Made by a program: the position numbers and the translations under genes. A stretch of 64,000 nt of DNA from Okapia johnstoni. Taxonomy: Eukaryota; Chordata; Mammalia; Artiodactyla; Giraffidae. Where the stretch lies: assembly GCA_024291935.2 (NCBI GenBank), contig CM044309.1, forward strand, positions 30,590,001-30,654,000, read 5' to 3'. Shown in pieces: positions 21,905 to 31,798 of the stretch (positions are counted from its first letter, which is position 1; each line of letters begins with the position of its first letter). Below the pieces are notes generated by a model, which ran no database searches, was not told the origin of the DNA, and saw nothing but the letters and a program-made list of their open reading frames with translations.

Positions 21905-22408
21905 AAGGGCCTTAGGAAGCACTACTACGAACAACGCTAGTGGAGGTGATGAAAGGTCTGTATAGTCAAAGTCATGGTTTTATTCAGTAGTCATGTATGG
22001 ATGTGAGAGTCAGACCATAAAGAAGGCTGAGTGCCAAAAAATTGATGCTTTCAAATTGTGGTGTTGGAGAAGATTCTTTAGAGTCCCTTGGACTGCAAGG
22101 AGATCAAACCAGTCAATCTTAAAGGAAATCAACTCTGAATATTCATTGGAAGGACTAATGTTGAAGCTGAAGCTCCAATATTTTGGCCACCTGATGTGAA
22201 GAGCCGACTCACTGGAAAAGACCCAGATGCTGGGAAAGGTTGAGGGCAGGAGAAGGGGGCAGCAGAGGATGAGATGGTTAGATGGCATCACTGACTCAAC
22301 GGACATGAATTTGAACAAACTCCAGGAGATACTGGAGGACAGAGGAGCCTGGTGTGTTGCAGTCCAAGAGGTCACAAAGAGTTGGACATGACTTGGCGAC
22401 TGCACAAC
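21905..22408 (+). mobile_element. BovB (host copy), continuation and 3' end
   Basis: Resumes at gggccttaggaagcactact, exactly where the upstream piece stopped. It then jumps at about 21955 from the RT region (gctagtggaggtgatg) to the 3' half (aaggtctgtatagtcaaag), an internal deletion of very roughly 1 kb. It ends gacttggcgactgcacaacaa. Confidence 0.85.
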
Positions 22409-22660
22409 AAAAAACTGGAAAGTGGCTTTTAAAGCCTAATTAATAGTCTTCATAGCACAAGTTTAACTTTCTCCTTAATAAAGAAGAAAACTTAAACTAA
22501 TCCACATAAGTGAAAGGCTAGTCCCCAGAATTGGTGAGAAACACCCAGGTTTCCTAGAAAAAGGGCCTCTTAGCCAGGCTATGGAAGGGGACTCTAACTC
22601 AACTGATTCTGCCTTAGAACCTGACAAATCAGAGGTACTTCAAATATTTGGCCACTATGT

Positions 22661-22740
22661 TTTTGTTGTTTAGTCGCTAAGTCATATCCAACTTTTTGGG
22701 GACCACATGGACTATTTAGCCCGCCAGGCTCCTCTGCCAG
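22661..22740 (-). mobile_element. Bov-tA SINE fragment, antisense
   Basis: Only the 3' half is present: gtttagtcgctaagtcatat, cacatggactatttagcc and aggctcctctgcc. Confidence 0.8.
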
Positions 22741-22867
22741 CTACTTGTTAATTTTTCGTGTGGCCACAAGGTGGTGCTCCTCTCCAACTGTTAACTTAGA
22801 GCTCTGGGCAGGGCCCCAAGGTACATAGAAGAGCTGCAAGCAAAAAACACAGGGAGTTGTCCCAGTC

Positions 22868-22891
22868 TCTTTTTTTTTTTTTTTTTTTTTT
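22868..22891 (+). repeat. Poly(T) run
   Basis: About 24 T bases in unique surroundings. The sequence 5' of it has no recognisable retroposon body. Confidence 0.75.
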
Positions 22892-23490
22892 GCCTCCTTG
22901 ACTGAATGAGACCATAAATCAGCCACTTCTGCTTTTACAAGAGGCTTCAGACATAAGAAAAATAAAATATTCAAATTATGAGCTACTTTACCCTGAATTT
23001 TAGTAAATATTTAATCATAGATCTTTTAACACATGGCATCCAAAACTTTCACTATTGAAAAGAGTAATACCGCAAACCACTTTTATGAAAGATTTTATGC
23101 TGTGTTTCTAAGACACTGTTCCTCTGAGTCAAAAAGCAAGCAATGATGCTTTTTCTATTGAGAGAAATTTCTCCAGGCTTGTGATAAATTTTATTTATTC
23201 ATATTTCTCTTTGGGGGCTGGGGAGATGAACTGGTTGGCAGAGTTTCTACCACAGATTTTTAGCAGCACTTGACTGTTGACTAAGAAAACATACATATAC
23301 ACACTCTCTCACACACATGTACACAAAGGCCCATCCTTTGGATAACCTGAATCACAAGGCACTGGGCTCCATGTCCCGTGGCGGAGGAGGTTCCTGCCTG
23401 ATCCTCCTCTCCTGAAAGCTACTCGCAGGCAAAGTCTGCACCTTTATCCCAGCGAGCTCTGATGCTACTTGGGTACCAGCCTCCTGTCTA
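22892..23490. other. Unique stretch with small CA-rich run
   Basis: No gene. A short acacactctctcacacaca run lies at about 23298-23317. Confidence 0.4.
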
Positions 23491-23712
23491 TAGGACTTCC
23501 TGGTGGTTCAGATGGTAAAGAATCCACCTGCAATGCAAAAGACCTGGGTTCGACCCCTGGGTTGGAAAGATCCCCTGGAGGAGGGCACGGCAACCCACTC
23601 CAGTATTCTGACCTGGAGAATCCCATGGACAAAGGAGACTGGCAGGCTACAGTCCACGGGTTTGCAAAGAGTCAGACATGACTAAACGACTTTAACTGTC
23701 ACTTTCACTTTT
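23491..23712 (+). mobile_element. Bov-tA SINE (Bov-A2-like 3' end)
   Basis: aggacttcctggtggttcag, gggttcgacccctgggttgg, the core, and a 3' end with cgactttaactgtcactttc. Confidence 0.9.
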
Positions 23713-23827
23713 TTCTCCTGTCTTTAAGCACTTTCGCTAAGAGTTACCAGGGCAGCACTTAGAACCACATTGGTAAATGTCAGAGAAACTTACAAAACAC
23801 AGTTCAGAAAAACATGTAATTCCAGCA

Positions 23828-23872
23828 CACACACACACACACAAACCCTCAAAACAAACAAAAAAAACCACA
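23828..23872. repeat. (CA)n microsatellite followed by A/C-rich run
   Basis: About 10 CA units (about 23828-23844) grading into aaccctcaaaacaaacaaaa. Confidence 0.8.
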
Positions 23873-23925
23873 CTTTGCAGGAAGAAGCGCTTTCCTCTGT
23901 GGAAAAGGAAGCCGCGCAGAAAGAA

Positions 23926-23981
23926 GATGGGTAGAGACAGGCTTATTTCTGTAGATGGGTAGAGGCAGGCTTATTTCTGTA
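23926..23981. repeat. 28-bp tandem duplication
   Basis: Two adjacent 28-bp copies beginning gatgggtaga and ending tatttctgta, differing by one A/G. Lies in unique DNA. Confidence 0.9.
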
Positions 23982-24456
23982 GATAGAACTCATTTTCTAT
24001 CTGTCAGAAAACGGTTCACCAAAGTGGCGACATTTGAGAGAAACAGGTGGTTTTTTGCAAGTACATTCTGTCTCCCTCCACAAATGTGCATCTCGTCTCT
24101 TTTCTCCTGACCACCTCAGACTTAAGCTCTCTTCTTGGCTCTGGCATGTGGGCAGGAAGGCAGGCTGGTCCCCGATTTGGGCGTGAAGTATGACCTCCCC
24201 CTACTGGCAGCTGGGGGGAAAGACAGGCTGTTTCTAACCAGCCAGAGACTTTCCAAATTAAAAGCAGGATTTTTCTCCTGAATTTAGTCCAAGCTGGAAA
24301 AAATCGCTAGACACACACACAGACGAATATGAATAAAATTACACTTTCAGTCTCATGTATTTGGAGGGACTATTTGCTTTAACCTTCTGCAAAAATATTT
24401 TCACCGATGGATTGATTTATGTAAATATATGCCATGGTAAAATTAACTATCAATTT
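23982..24456. other. Unique stretch, no gene seen
   Basis: Somewhat GC-richer around 24100-24240, with a short acacacacacagacg run at about 24312. No recognised repeat or coding signal. Confidence 0.4.
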
Positions 24457-24473
24457 GATGTGTATGTGTTTTT

Positions 24474-24610
24474 GTTGCTGTTGTTTAATTGCTAAGTCAT
24501 GTCCAACGCTTTACGACCCCATGGACTGTAGCCCTCCAGGCTCCTCTGTCCATGGGATTTTTCAGGCAAGAACACAGGAGTGGGTTGCCATCTCTTTCTC
24601 CAACCAATGT
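24474..24610 (-). mobile_element. Bov-tA SINE, antisense, truncated, with TSD
   Basis: 3' half only (ttgtttaattgctaagtcat to gtgggttgccatctctttct). It is flanked by 17-bp direct repeats at 24457-24473 and 24611-24627 that differ at two positions, both TG in the left copy and CG in the right. Confidence 0.9.
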
Positions 24611-24627
24611 GACGTGTACGTGTTTTT

Positions 24628-25440
24628 AAGGGTGTTCAAAGATGATTCTGAGAGCCAGACATCTCTGCTGGCTCTGATCCAGTGAGTGAAATTTCCTGAT
24701 CCATTCCATAACAGACAGTGAGCACTGGCTTTGTCTTATGTCCATAGTAATGGACCCTAGGAGATTAAGGAATGAGTCCCCATCAGACCCTCAGTCGTCC
24801 AGAAGCAGCTTGTGAGTGACAGGCTGGCACCTGGAGGGAACCACACAGTAAAGTAGATCAAAATTTTATTTTTACCCCTGCTCTATATTGAGCTGACCCT
24901 GGACCTCTTACTCTCCCTTCTTGCCTTATTATGGATTGATGGTTTTGTTCTAAATTCTTACAGTCTGTGAGACATGATTCAGAATTGGCCCAACATTCCC
25001 TTGCTGTGTGGGACATCCATTTGACAAATGCTTATGTGTCCAACATTGTTCTTAGACGCTCAATTACAAAGACACAAAAGACTTGGTGGCCACCTTCAAA
25101 GCTCTCACAGCATCACAGGCCAAACAGAATAGAATGGAGCTAAGAGAGGAGGGCTTTGCTGGACCAGAGATGCATGGTAACAGGTGCCTTAGTAACTGGA
25201 TAGTAACAAAGTTATGTGTTCTTTTGGGTTTTGGATGACACTCTTTTCTCTTGGGAATTCAACAAGCCTATGGCTGCCACCCACCCACTTCGGACTTGTC
25301 AGAAGTATTTTCCCTATTGTCAGCTCTGGAGTTTCCACACATCAGGCACAATTAAATCATATCTAGGGAACTTTTTCACTTTTTAGCCATTTCTTGCTTT
25401 CTTAAAAGCAAGTGATGATCTGATCTCATCATGGTTAGAC
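24628..25440. other. Unique stretch, no gene seen
   Basis: The region about 25015-25130 (catttgacaaatgcttatgt, ttcttagacgctcaattaca) resembles an old mammalian repeat type also suspected at 58.14 kb. Otherwise nothing recognised. Confidence 0.4.
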
Positions 25441-25448
25441 GTCATCAT

Positions 25449-25650
25449 GCATGCGTGCTAAGTCACTCCAACTCTGGACTGCAGCCTACCAGGCTTCTCT
25501 GTCCATGGGATTCTCCAGGCAAGAACACTGGAATGGGTTGCCATGCCCTCCTCAAGGGAATCTTTCCAACCCAGAGGTCAAACTAATGTCTCTGTCTTTT
25601 GCAATGGCAGGCGGGTTCTTTACCACCAGTGCCACCTGGGAAGCCCAGAG
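25449..25650 (-). mobile_element. Bov-tA SINE, antisense, with TSD
   Basis: From gcatgcgtgctaagtcactc to gccacctgggaagcccagag. Flanked by gtcatcat at 25441-25448 and 25651-25658. Confidence 0.9.
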
Positions 25651-25658
25651 GTCATCAT

Positions 25659-26640
25659 ATCTTTAGTCATATTAAGTTGATGGATTCTCAACCCCTGTGA
25701 AATATGTTGTCCTGCCAGTTCACACTCATTACAGACATGGCATTTTATCTACTTAGGGGGAAATAACACCGCTGAGAATAAAGTTGTTTCCCAAGCTTTG
25801 GGTTTCAAACTGAAATTATTGAAGTCGAAAACCAGCCAGTGGTCAGAAGGCAAGTGTTTTTACACTGCAAGAGCCAAAGTTTTGCTGAGTGATGACAGGA
25901 TTCAGAGTTGTGACGAGCCAGACACTGGAGAACTGACACTAGAACAGATAGGAGAGGGGGGAATTCAGAGAAAACACAAAAGAGACGTATAACCCTTTAT
26001 AAAATGTGAAGATAGGGAGGAGCTTTGAGTATAGCCTTAGAAATAAATGGCCTCACCTTCTTCCCCCTCCTCCTTGGGGGTAGAAATCAAAAGCTGGGTT
26101 AGAAATATCTAGGTGGGGTTTGGTTGGTGGGAATTCCATCCTGGAATTGAGATAGTGTAAAAGTCCCTCAGAAAAACTTCAGGTTCAGGAAGGTGCCACA
26201 GTGACTTGACTCAGAGTGGAGTGGCTAAGTAAAGACCTGAGGGTGCCTCATAGGTTACTGCACCAGCAGCATTGGGCAGAGAAAGCATCTAAGAGGCCTG
26301 GCAGACCAAAGGAGCAGGAAAATAAAACTGTAGAAAGCAACCACCTTTTAACTGGAGGTGATGGCAGAATGCCTAACTACAGGATAAAATCCAGCAGATA
26401 TTTGGATCAGGGGCAGTCTGGGGACACCCAACACAGGACACTAGTGACCGAGAAGGACCTGGCACCCCTTAGTGCAAGCCTTCCTAGAGGACAACCCCTG
26501 CGCCAGCGGGTATGGTGTCCTTCTGCTCATCTGAAGGTACTTAACCAAGTCTGTACCCAGATGATGTCTTCAGAGGAGGAAGCAGAAGGACAATCCCTGA
26601 AAGGGGTGAACAGTTCTGATACGGAGTTTCAACTTGAGAC
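25659..26640. other. Unique stretch with a long chance frame
   Basis: No recognised repeat. A plus-strand frame at 26216-26809 is open for 197 codons, but its last third runs through an AT simple repeat and a Tigger MITE. No domain is recognisable and no splice or promoter context is visible. Confidence 0.45.
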
Positions 26641-26641
26641 T

Positions 26642-26694
26642 GAATATATATATATATACTTATATATATTTACATACATACATATACACATACA
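26642..26694. repeat. TA/TACA simple repeat
   Basis: (TA)n followed by tacatacatacatatacaca-type words, directly upstream of a Tigger MITE. Confidence 0.85.
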
Positions 26695-27010
26695 CAGTTG
26701 TCCCTTGGTATCTAAGGAGGTAGATACCAAAATGAGGATCCTCAAGTCCCTTAAACAAAATAGCATAATATTTACACATGACCTCCGCACATCCTCTTCT
26801 ATACTTTAAATCATCTCTAGATTACTTCTAATACCTAATACAATGTAAATGCTATTAAATGGTTGTAAATACTATATAAATAGTTGTAAATGTTATGTAA
26901 ATAGTTACTGGTGGGTAGCAGTTAGAGTTTTGCTTTTGGAACTTTCTGGAATTCTTTTTCTGAATATTTTCAATCTACAATTGGTTCAACCAGATATGGA
27001 GGGCCATTGA
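26695..27010 (+). mobile_element. MER2-like Tigger (TcMar) MITE
   Basis: The left end cagttgtcccttggtatct and right end gatatggagggccattga fit the inverted ends of the MER2/Tigger group (the usual gtatccgcggg / cggatacggagggcc pair). The middle contains tcaagtcccttaaacaaaat and taaatcatctctagattact, both typical of this family. It is a non-autonomous copy. Confidence 0.75.
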
Positions 27011-27041
27011 TACACATATGTGTATGTGTGCATATATGTGT

Positions 27042-27082
27042 GTATGCTGCTGCTGCTGCTAAAGTCATTTCAATCGTTTCCG

Positions 27083-27086
<4 letters not shown>
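27042..27086 (-). mobile_element. Bov-A2 3'-end fragment, antisense
   Basis: (GCT)n plus aaagtcatttcaatcgtttc, the reversed end of a Bov-A2 with its AGC tail. It breaks off into (TA)n at 27087. Confidence 0.75.
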
Positions 27087-27136
<50 letters not shown>

Positions 27137-27147
27137 CACACACACAC
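27087..27147. repeat. (TA)n(CA)n compound microsatellite
   Basis: About 22 TA units (27087-27130) followed by a short CA run. Likely length-polymorphic. Confidence 0.9.
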
Positions 27148-27738
27148 TAAATATATATTTAAAAGTTGTTTTACATATACATATATACATACATATGTGT
27201 GTTTATTTATTTATTGTGATTGTGGAGCCAATCCACACTGGCTAGTGAAAGTCAGTTGAAAACATCTCCCAGCTACACATTTAGCAACATCACATTGATA
27301 GCTTGAAACTGGCCACAGTGGGGGTATTTACACCACAGAGATTGGTAAATGTTATAAATCAGAAATCCCCCCCACAAAAGCTGACTGTTAAACATGGACC
27401 TGTACACCATGTATACAACATTCAATGTATATGTGTATATATAGTATATGTGTTGTGTGCATATGCTAATTTTCATCAGAGAGAATGTTTTGAACCAGGA
27501 AGACTAAGTCACATTTATTAAGTATTCCCTCCCATATCTCATCCTTCAGCTACACACCACACATACACACGTACACACACAATCATTAGAAATGAGAATT
27601 TCAGAGCAATATGTGGCCTGTTATTCAAAAGAAAAAAGTTACCGTTTCTGTACATGTCAGACAGGAAGGGTGCATTTCAGCTCCGTGATGCTTTCTAAGG
27701 AGAAATGTATCTTTGGGGTCTCAATATCAGAAATATCA
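27148..27738. other. Unique, AT-rich stretch
   Basis: Scattered tatata and cacaca words; no gene or dated repeat recognised. Confidence 0.4.
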
Positions 27739-27918
27739 GAAGGCAAAAGGAGAAGGGAACGACAGAGGATGAGATGGTTGGATGGCTTCACCAACTCGAT
27801 GGACATGAACTTCGGCAAACTCCAGGAGATGGTAGGAGGACAGGGGAGACTGGCGTGCTGCAGTCCATGGGGTCACAAAGAGACGTACACGACTTAGTGA
27901 CTGGACAACAACAACAAG
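27739..27918 (+). mobile_element. BovB extreme 3' end
   Basis: Covers aggcaaaaggagaagggaac, gaggatgagatggttggatg and cttagtgactggacaacaac. Only the last ~180 bp of the element. Confidence 0.85.
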
Positions 27919-28007
27919 TCAGACACATCATCTACTCCTGCCTCATCATAACGTGGTTGAGGAGGAAACCTGTATCTGCTCTTAACTCCATCTCTTACTC
28001 CGCGATC

Positions 28008-28135
28008 CTGCAAAAGTTTTTCCACCTCTCCATTTCCATTTCCTCTTCTGTAAAATGGAGGCAAAATACCCCTGTCCAGTAGGAAAGCTGAGGAGAGGGG
28101 AGCAATGCAAGTGTCTGTCAACATTAGCTTAATAA
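28008..28135 (+). repeat. MIR fragment
   Basis: catttcctcttctgtaaaat followed by ggaggcaaaatacccctg and gctgaggagaggggag matches the MIR middle and 3' part, diverged. Confidence 0.55.
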
Positions 28136-29855
28136 GCGATAACCACTGATAAAGGATAATGACTCAGTTCATCACAACCAACTTCTTTCATTCATCCACT
28201 GATGGGCTTTAGAGAGTCATTAGGAATGGGTGAGGGGGACAGTCTGCTACAGAAAAAGTAAGGCATCACCCCAAACTTTAAGAAACAACATAGGGAGCCT
28301 GCAGGTGATTTTGTGGCCTGAGAGCTCCCCCAGAGGACCTGGGAGCCTCAGAGCAGAGTGGCAGCTGGACCTATAAGACCTGATTAAAATGTGTGCTGCC
28401 TCCCACTCTCCAAGGGGCAAAATCCTAAGGCTGGGCATGTGAAGAGCTTTCTTAAAATAAAAGTGAAAGGCACATACAGCCCCTCCAGTGCAAAATATTT
28501 ATGGGGCAATAAGATAGAGCAAGGCCAGCCAGCACCGAGGGGGCACAGCGGGGCTGACACAGCATCACACGCCTCCCCCAGGAGATGAAAAGCGAGGTCT
28601 GAAAACCAGAGAGGTGAATGAGAGCCTGAAAGGGCTTTTTTTCCTTCTCAATTAAGTGCGGCATTCCAGCATGGGATCCCCATGAAAGGGAACCCGGTGG
28701 CTGATGGCAGGGAGGAGAGCGCGGGCTGGCGTTGTAATATCGGCAGTCTTCGCAGAGAAGCACGATGTTGGATAATTGCCCAAACCTCATAACCTTTAAT
28801 TACCCACATCCCGGAGGACAAATTAGAGAATGTGCCAATAATACCGGAAACCAAGGTGAGAGGTTCGAGAACTGTCAGCCAGCAGTTCCTTAGAACTGGA
28901 GGAATTCTCCTTGATATTTTCATGCCTCAGGGTAGCAGTGGTGTGTGGGGGGGAGGAGGGGCAGAGGAAAGGGTTTAAGCATCTTGAGGGGCCTGACCCC
29001 CTGTCTGGCTTCTCTCTCAACATTTCCCCCTCCCCAGCCCCCAGCCTACCCCACTCCCAGCTCCCCCCATCTCAGTGCCAAACACAGAAACAGCTCAGGC
29101 TGTGAAATCACAGGCACAACGTTAAAAAGGGAAGGGGGAGGGGCTCGAGGCACAGAGGCCTGGCAGTCACACTCACAATCTATTTTAGAGGATCAAAAGG
29201 AAGAATAGTTGCAATGACCGGCCATTCTCCCCTTCACAGGCTTCCTTTCTGTGATCTCTTTGAAGACGGACACGGTCTTCAAAGATGGGCCTCCTTTAGT
29301 TAAGGTTTCCAGAGGTGCTGGTGAAGGCATTGATCCCAGAGCTGATGTATAAACACAGGAATGGGAGCTGGCAGATCAGACTGACACAGGACGGAGGGCA
29401 GAGGAATAGATGGGACGGTGAAGGGTGTGAGCGGCTCAAGGATGCACTGGAGCCACAGCAGAGCATCTGGACCCTCTTTCTAACCACCCGGACCCTCGTC
29501 TGCCTCCGAGCAGCAAGAGCAGGCTGGGCTTCAGGCTGTCTGCCACTGGGCTGCATGGGCCTGTGCATCTCCTGGAATCAGGAAGGATGCCTTTGTTTAC
29601 AGTGGGGAGTTAGGAAATGGATAAGAATGTTAAAAAGTACCAAAGTAGAACTTCCCCTATGATTACTTATGCAAAAACCTGCTGTTATTGATATCTCCAT
29701 TTAGTCAATTAATCTACTATATTTATGGGCACCTGCCTTGTTTCAGGGTTGTGCTGGGCATAGTAAGGTTTCAGGAGATGAAAGCATGAAGTCCAGTGTA
29801 AAGATGAGTTGCTTATCAACAGCAAAGTCCCACGGATGGTGAAAAGCTAGGGTTA
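28136..29855. other. Repeat-free block with CpG-rich core
   Basis: About 1.7 kb with no convincing repeat. The part 28490-28880 is GC-richer than its surroundings, retains many CpG dinucleotides (about ten between 28657 and 28870 by eye) and has several TAAT-core words (ctcaattaag 28646, ggataattgc 28770, ctttaattac 28793, aaattag 28820). It is a candidate regulatory element; no coding frame is convincing. A G-run (ggggggg) lies at about 28947-28953 and a C-rich part at 29025-29072. Confidence 0.45.
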
Positions 29856-30049
29856 GGTGCTCAGTCGTGACTCTGTGCCCCCATGGACTGTAGCCCGCCA
29901 AGCTCCTCTGTCCACGGGATTCTCCAGGCAAGAATATTGGAGTGGGTTGCCATGCCTTTCTCCAGGGGATCTTCCCAACTGAGGAATGGAACCTGGGTCT
30001 CCTGCATTGTAGGCAGATTCTTTACTATCTGAGTCACCAAGGAAGCCCA
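29856..30049 (-). mobile_element. Bov-tA SINE, antisense
   Basis: From ggtgctcagtcgtgactctg to gtcaccaaggaagcccat. Complete apart from a short deletion near the 3' end word gactctgtgcccc. Confidence 0.9.
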
Positions 30050-30107
30050 TAAAATGCTATATACCTCAATAAATTCATGGAACTTAATGAATCCCCAAAG
30101 AGTGGTT

Positions 30108-30225
30108 GTTTATTCTTCTGTAGATTCCTTGAGAACAGGGAAGATAATCTGATTCTTCGGTGCATCTTCAGCCCCCAGTGTAACACCACATGCAAAGTAA
30201 GAATCCCATAAATGTGGATGGAGTC
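30108..30225 (+). repeat. L2 3'-end fragment
   Basis: gattccttgagaacagggaa, ttcagcccccagtgtaacac and aagtaagaatcccataaatg match the ordered L2 tail landmarks (gagggcaggga, ccccagcgcct, gcacatagtag, caataaatg). Confidence 0.6.
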
Positions 30226-30329
30226 AAACTTACTGCTCCCCATTGTGAGGGATATAGGACACCAGGGACACTCCTGCCACAAACGCCCTTTCTCAGTGCA
30301 GGAGACAGCGCTCAGGAGCAGAAAGAGAA

Positions 30330-30450
30330 CAGGTGTTTGGGGCTCAGAGCTTGGAGTGTTAACTCCTCTGGGCCCACCAGCGTAATAAACCTGAGTTCTG
30401 CAACTCTCCGAGTGTGGTGCTTGGTCTCTCGAGTACTGGTTTCTGCAACA
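30330..30450 (+). mobile_element. Partial solo LTR (ruminant endogenous retrovirus type)
   Basis: Contains ggcccaccagcgtaataaac with an AATAAA polyadenylation signal, followed by gagttctgcaactctccgag and a terminal tttctgcaaca at about 30440-30450. This is the R-U5 style of ruminant ERV LTRs. The U3 is missing or unrecognisable; no viral coding sequence is present. Confidence 0.6.
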
Positions 30451-31049
30451 CTACTTCCTCTAAACTCTAAATTACCTTGGGAGATAGAAACATGCAATGC
30501 TCCCATCACCTCCATGTGAATGAGGGCCACACATTTTCTCTGGGAGTTAAATGGATCCAGTGTAAATGAGTCTGGGTACCGAAGCCTTCAAAGACTTATC
30601 TATAGTCTTCCCACATCAAGTTTAGATTTAGGAAAACAGAAGTTATCTTCAAGTGGAAAGAAAAATCCTTGTAGCACTTGATGCAAACTCAATCTCTCTA
30701 TCAAGTTGGTAGGGAAGGGACTCTGAGATGCTGCTTCAAAACCAAGACAGCCAAGGCCAACAGGAAGGCCAGCAACAACCATCTTGGCAAATTTCTGGCA
30801 GGTTCCATGTCAGCCTCTTTTTACTCTCTTTGTGGCAGGAATGCCCAAGGAGAACTTGAACTTAGGCAGAGAGAGAGGGCATCATAGGAAGAAAAAGGGG
30901 AGCAGTTCTTTCATCCGTGAACATGCATCTGTCCTCCATAAACCTTAGCTACAAGGTGTTAGACAGAAGGCTGTCCCTTCTCACTTTTCCTCTTCAGTTC
31001 TTTTATTCTAGGCAGGGCCGGACGATCAAGGCACCTGGGGCCGAAGTGT
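30451..31049. other. Unique stretch, no gene seen
   Basis: No repeat or convincing coding frame recognised. Confidence 0.4.
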
Positions 31050-31258
31050 GGGCTTCCCGATGGCTCAAGCTGTAAAGGATCTGCCTGTAATGCAGGAGAT
31101 CCAGGAGACCCAGGTCTGATCCCTGGGTAGGGAAGATCCCCTAGAGAAGGAAATGGCAACCCACTCCAGCACTCTCGCCTGGAGAATCCCATGGGCAGAA
31201 GAGCCTGATGGGTTACAGTCCATGGGGTCACAGAGTCAGACAAGGCTGAGCATGCATG
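31050..31258 (+). mobile_element. Bov-tA SINE
   Basis: gggcttcccgatggctcaag, a tRNA-like part with atgcaggagatccaggag duplicated locally, the core, and a 3' end with gtcagacaaggctgagcatg. Confidence 0.9.
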
Positions 31259-31605
31259 CAGGACAAAGACGAGGCCAAAGTGTAAGGCGGCCCTCCTTCA
31301 CCCTCAAGGTCGTGCATTTGCAAGGTGAAGCTTGACAGAAAAGGAACATCAAAGGCCATTGTAAATAAGGAAAGAAATGCAAAGGGTCAGCAATCAGCCT
31401 GAGGCTAGGGATGAAGAAATGACCCGGAGCTAGGGAAGCCACGTGAGAGGCGCTCAGATTCAGATCCCTGAAGCACCAGCTAATTGAGTTACTCCCTCCC
31501 CTTCCTGTGGCCTTCCTGATTCACTGGCTATCTGTCCCTACAGACCCACAGGATCCCAGCACTGTCAGGGTGAGAGCAACTGTTCCACTTTCTTGTCTTT
31601 TTCTT
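31259..31605. other. Unique stretch, no gene seen
   Basis: No recognised feature. Confidence 0.4.
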
Positions 31606-31798
31606 TTCTTTTTTTTTAGATTTTTCATCTACCTTTTACTTTTTATTACTTTAACTGAAGTATAGGTACTGTACAATATTATATAAATTACAGGTGTAAA
31701 ATATAGTGATTCACAATTTTTAAATGCTGTGTTCCATGTATAGTTATAACAAAATATTAGCTCTGTTCTCCATGTTGTACAATATATCCTTGTAGCTT
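31606..31798 (-). mobile_element. Antisense L1 3'UTR, left part
   Basis: Starts with a T-run and reads attactttaactgaagtata, gtgtaaaatatagtgattca and tctccatgttgtacaatata. Interrupted by a CHR SINE. Confidence 0.8.

Noticed and set aside
22868..22891. Poly(T) run taken as the tail of a processed pseudogene on the minus strand
   Set aside because: The adjacent sequence shows no recognisable coding remnant and no flanking duplication could be found by eye.
29315..29662. 115-codon plus-strand frame in a GC-richer area
   Set aside because: No start context, domain or downstream exon; an overlapping minus frame of 90 codons exists on the same DNA.
30330..30450. Possible full endogenous retrovirus next to the LTR
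   Set aside because: No gag, pol or env-like coding sequence or second LTR is visible within several kilobases; only a partial LTR is supported.
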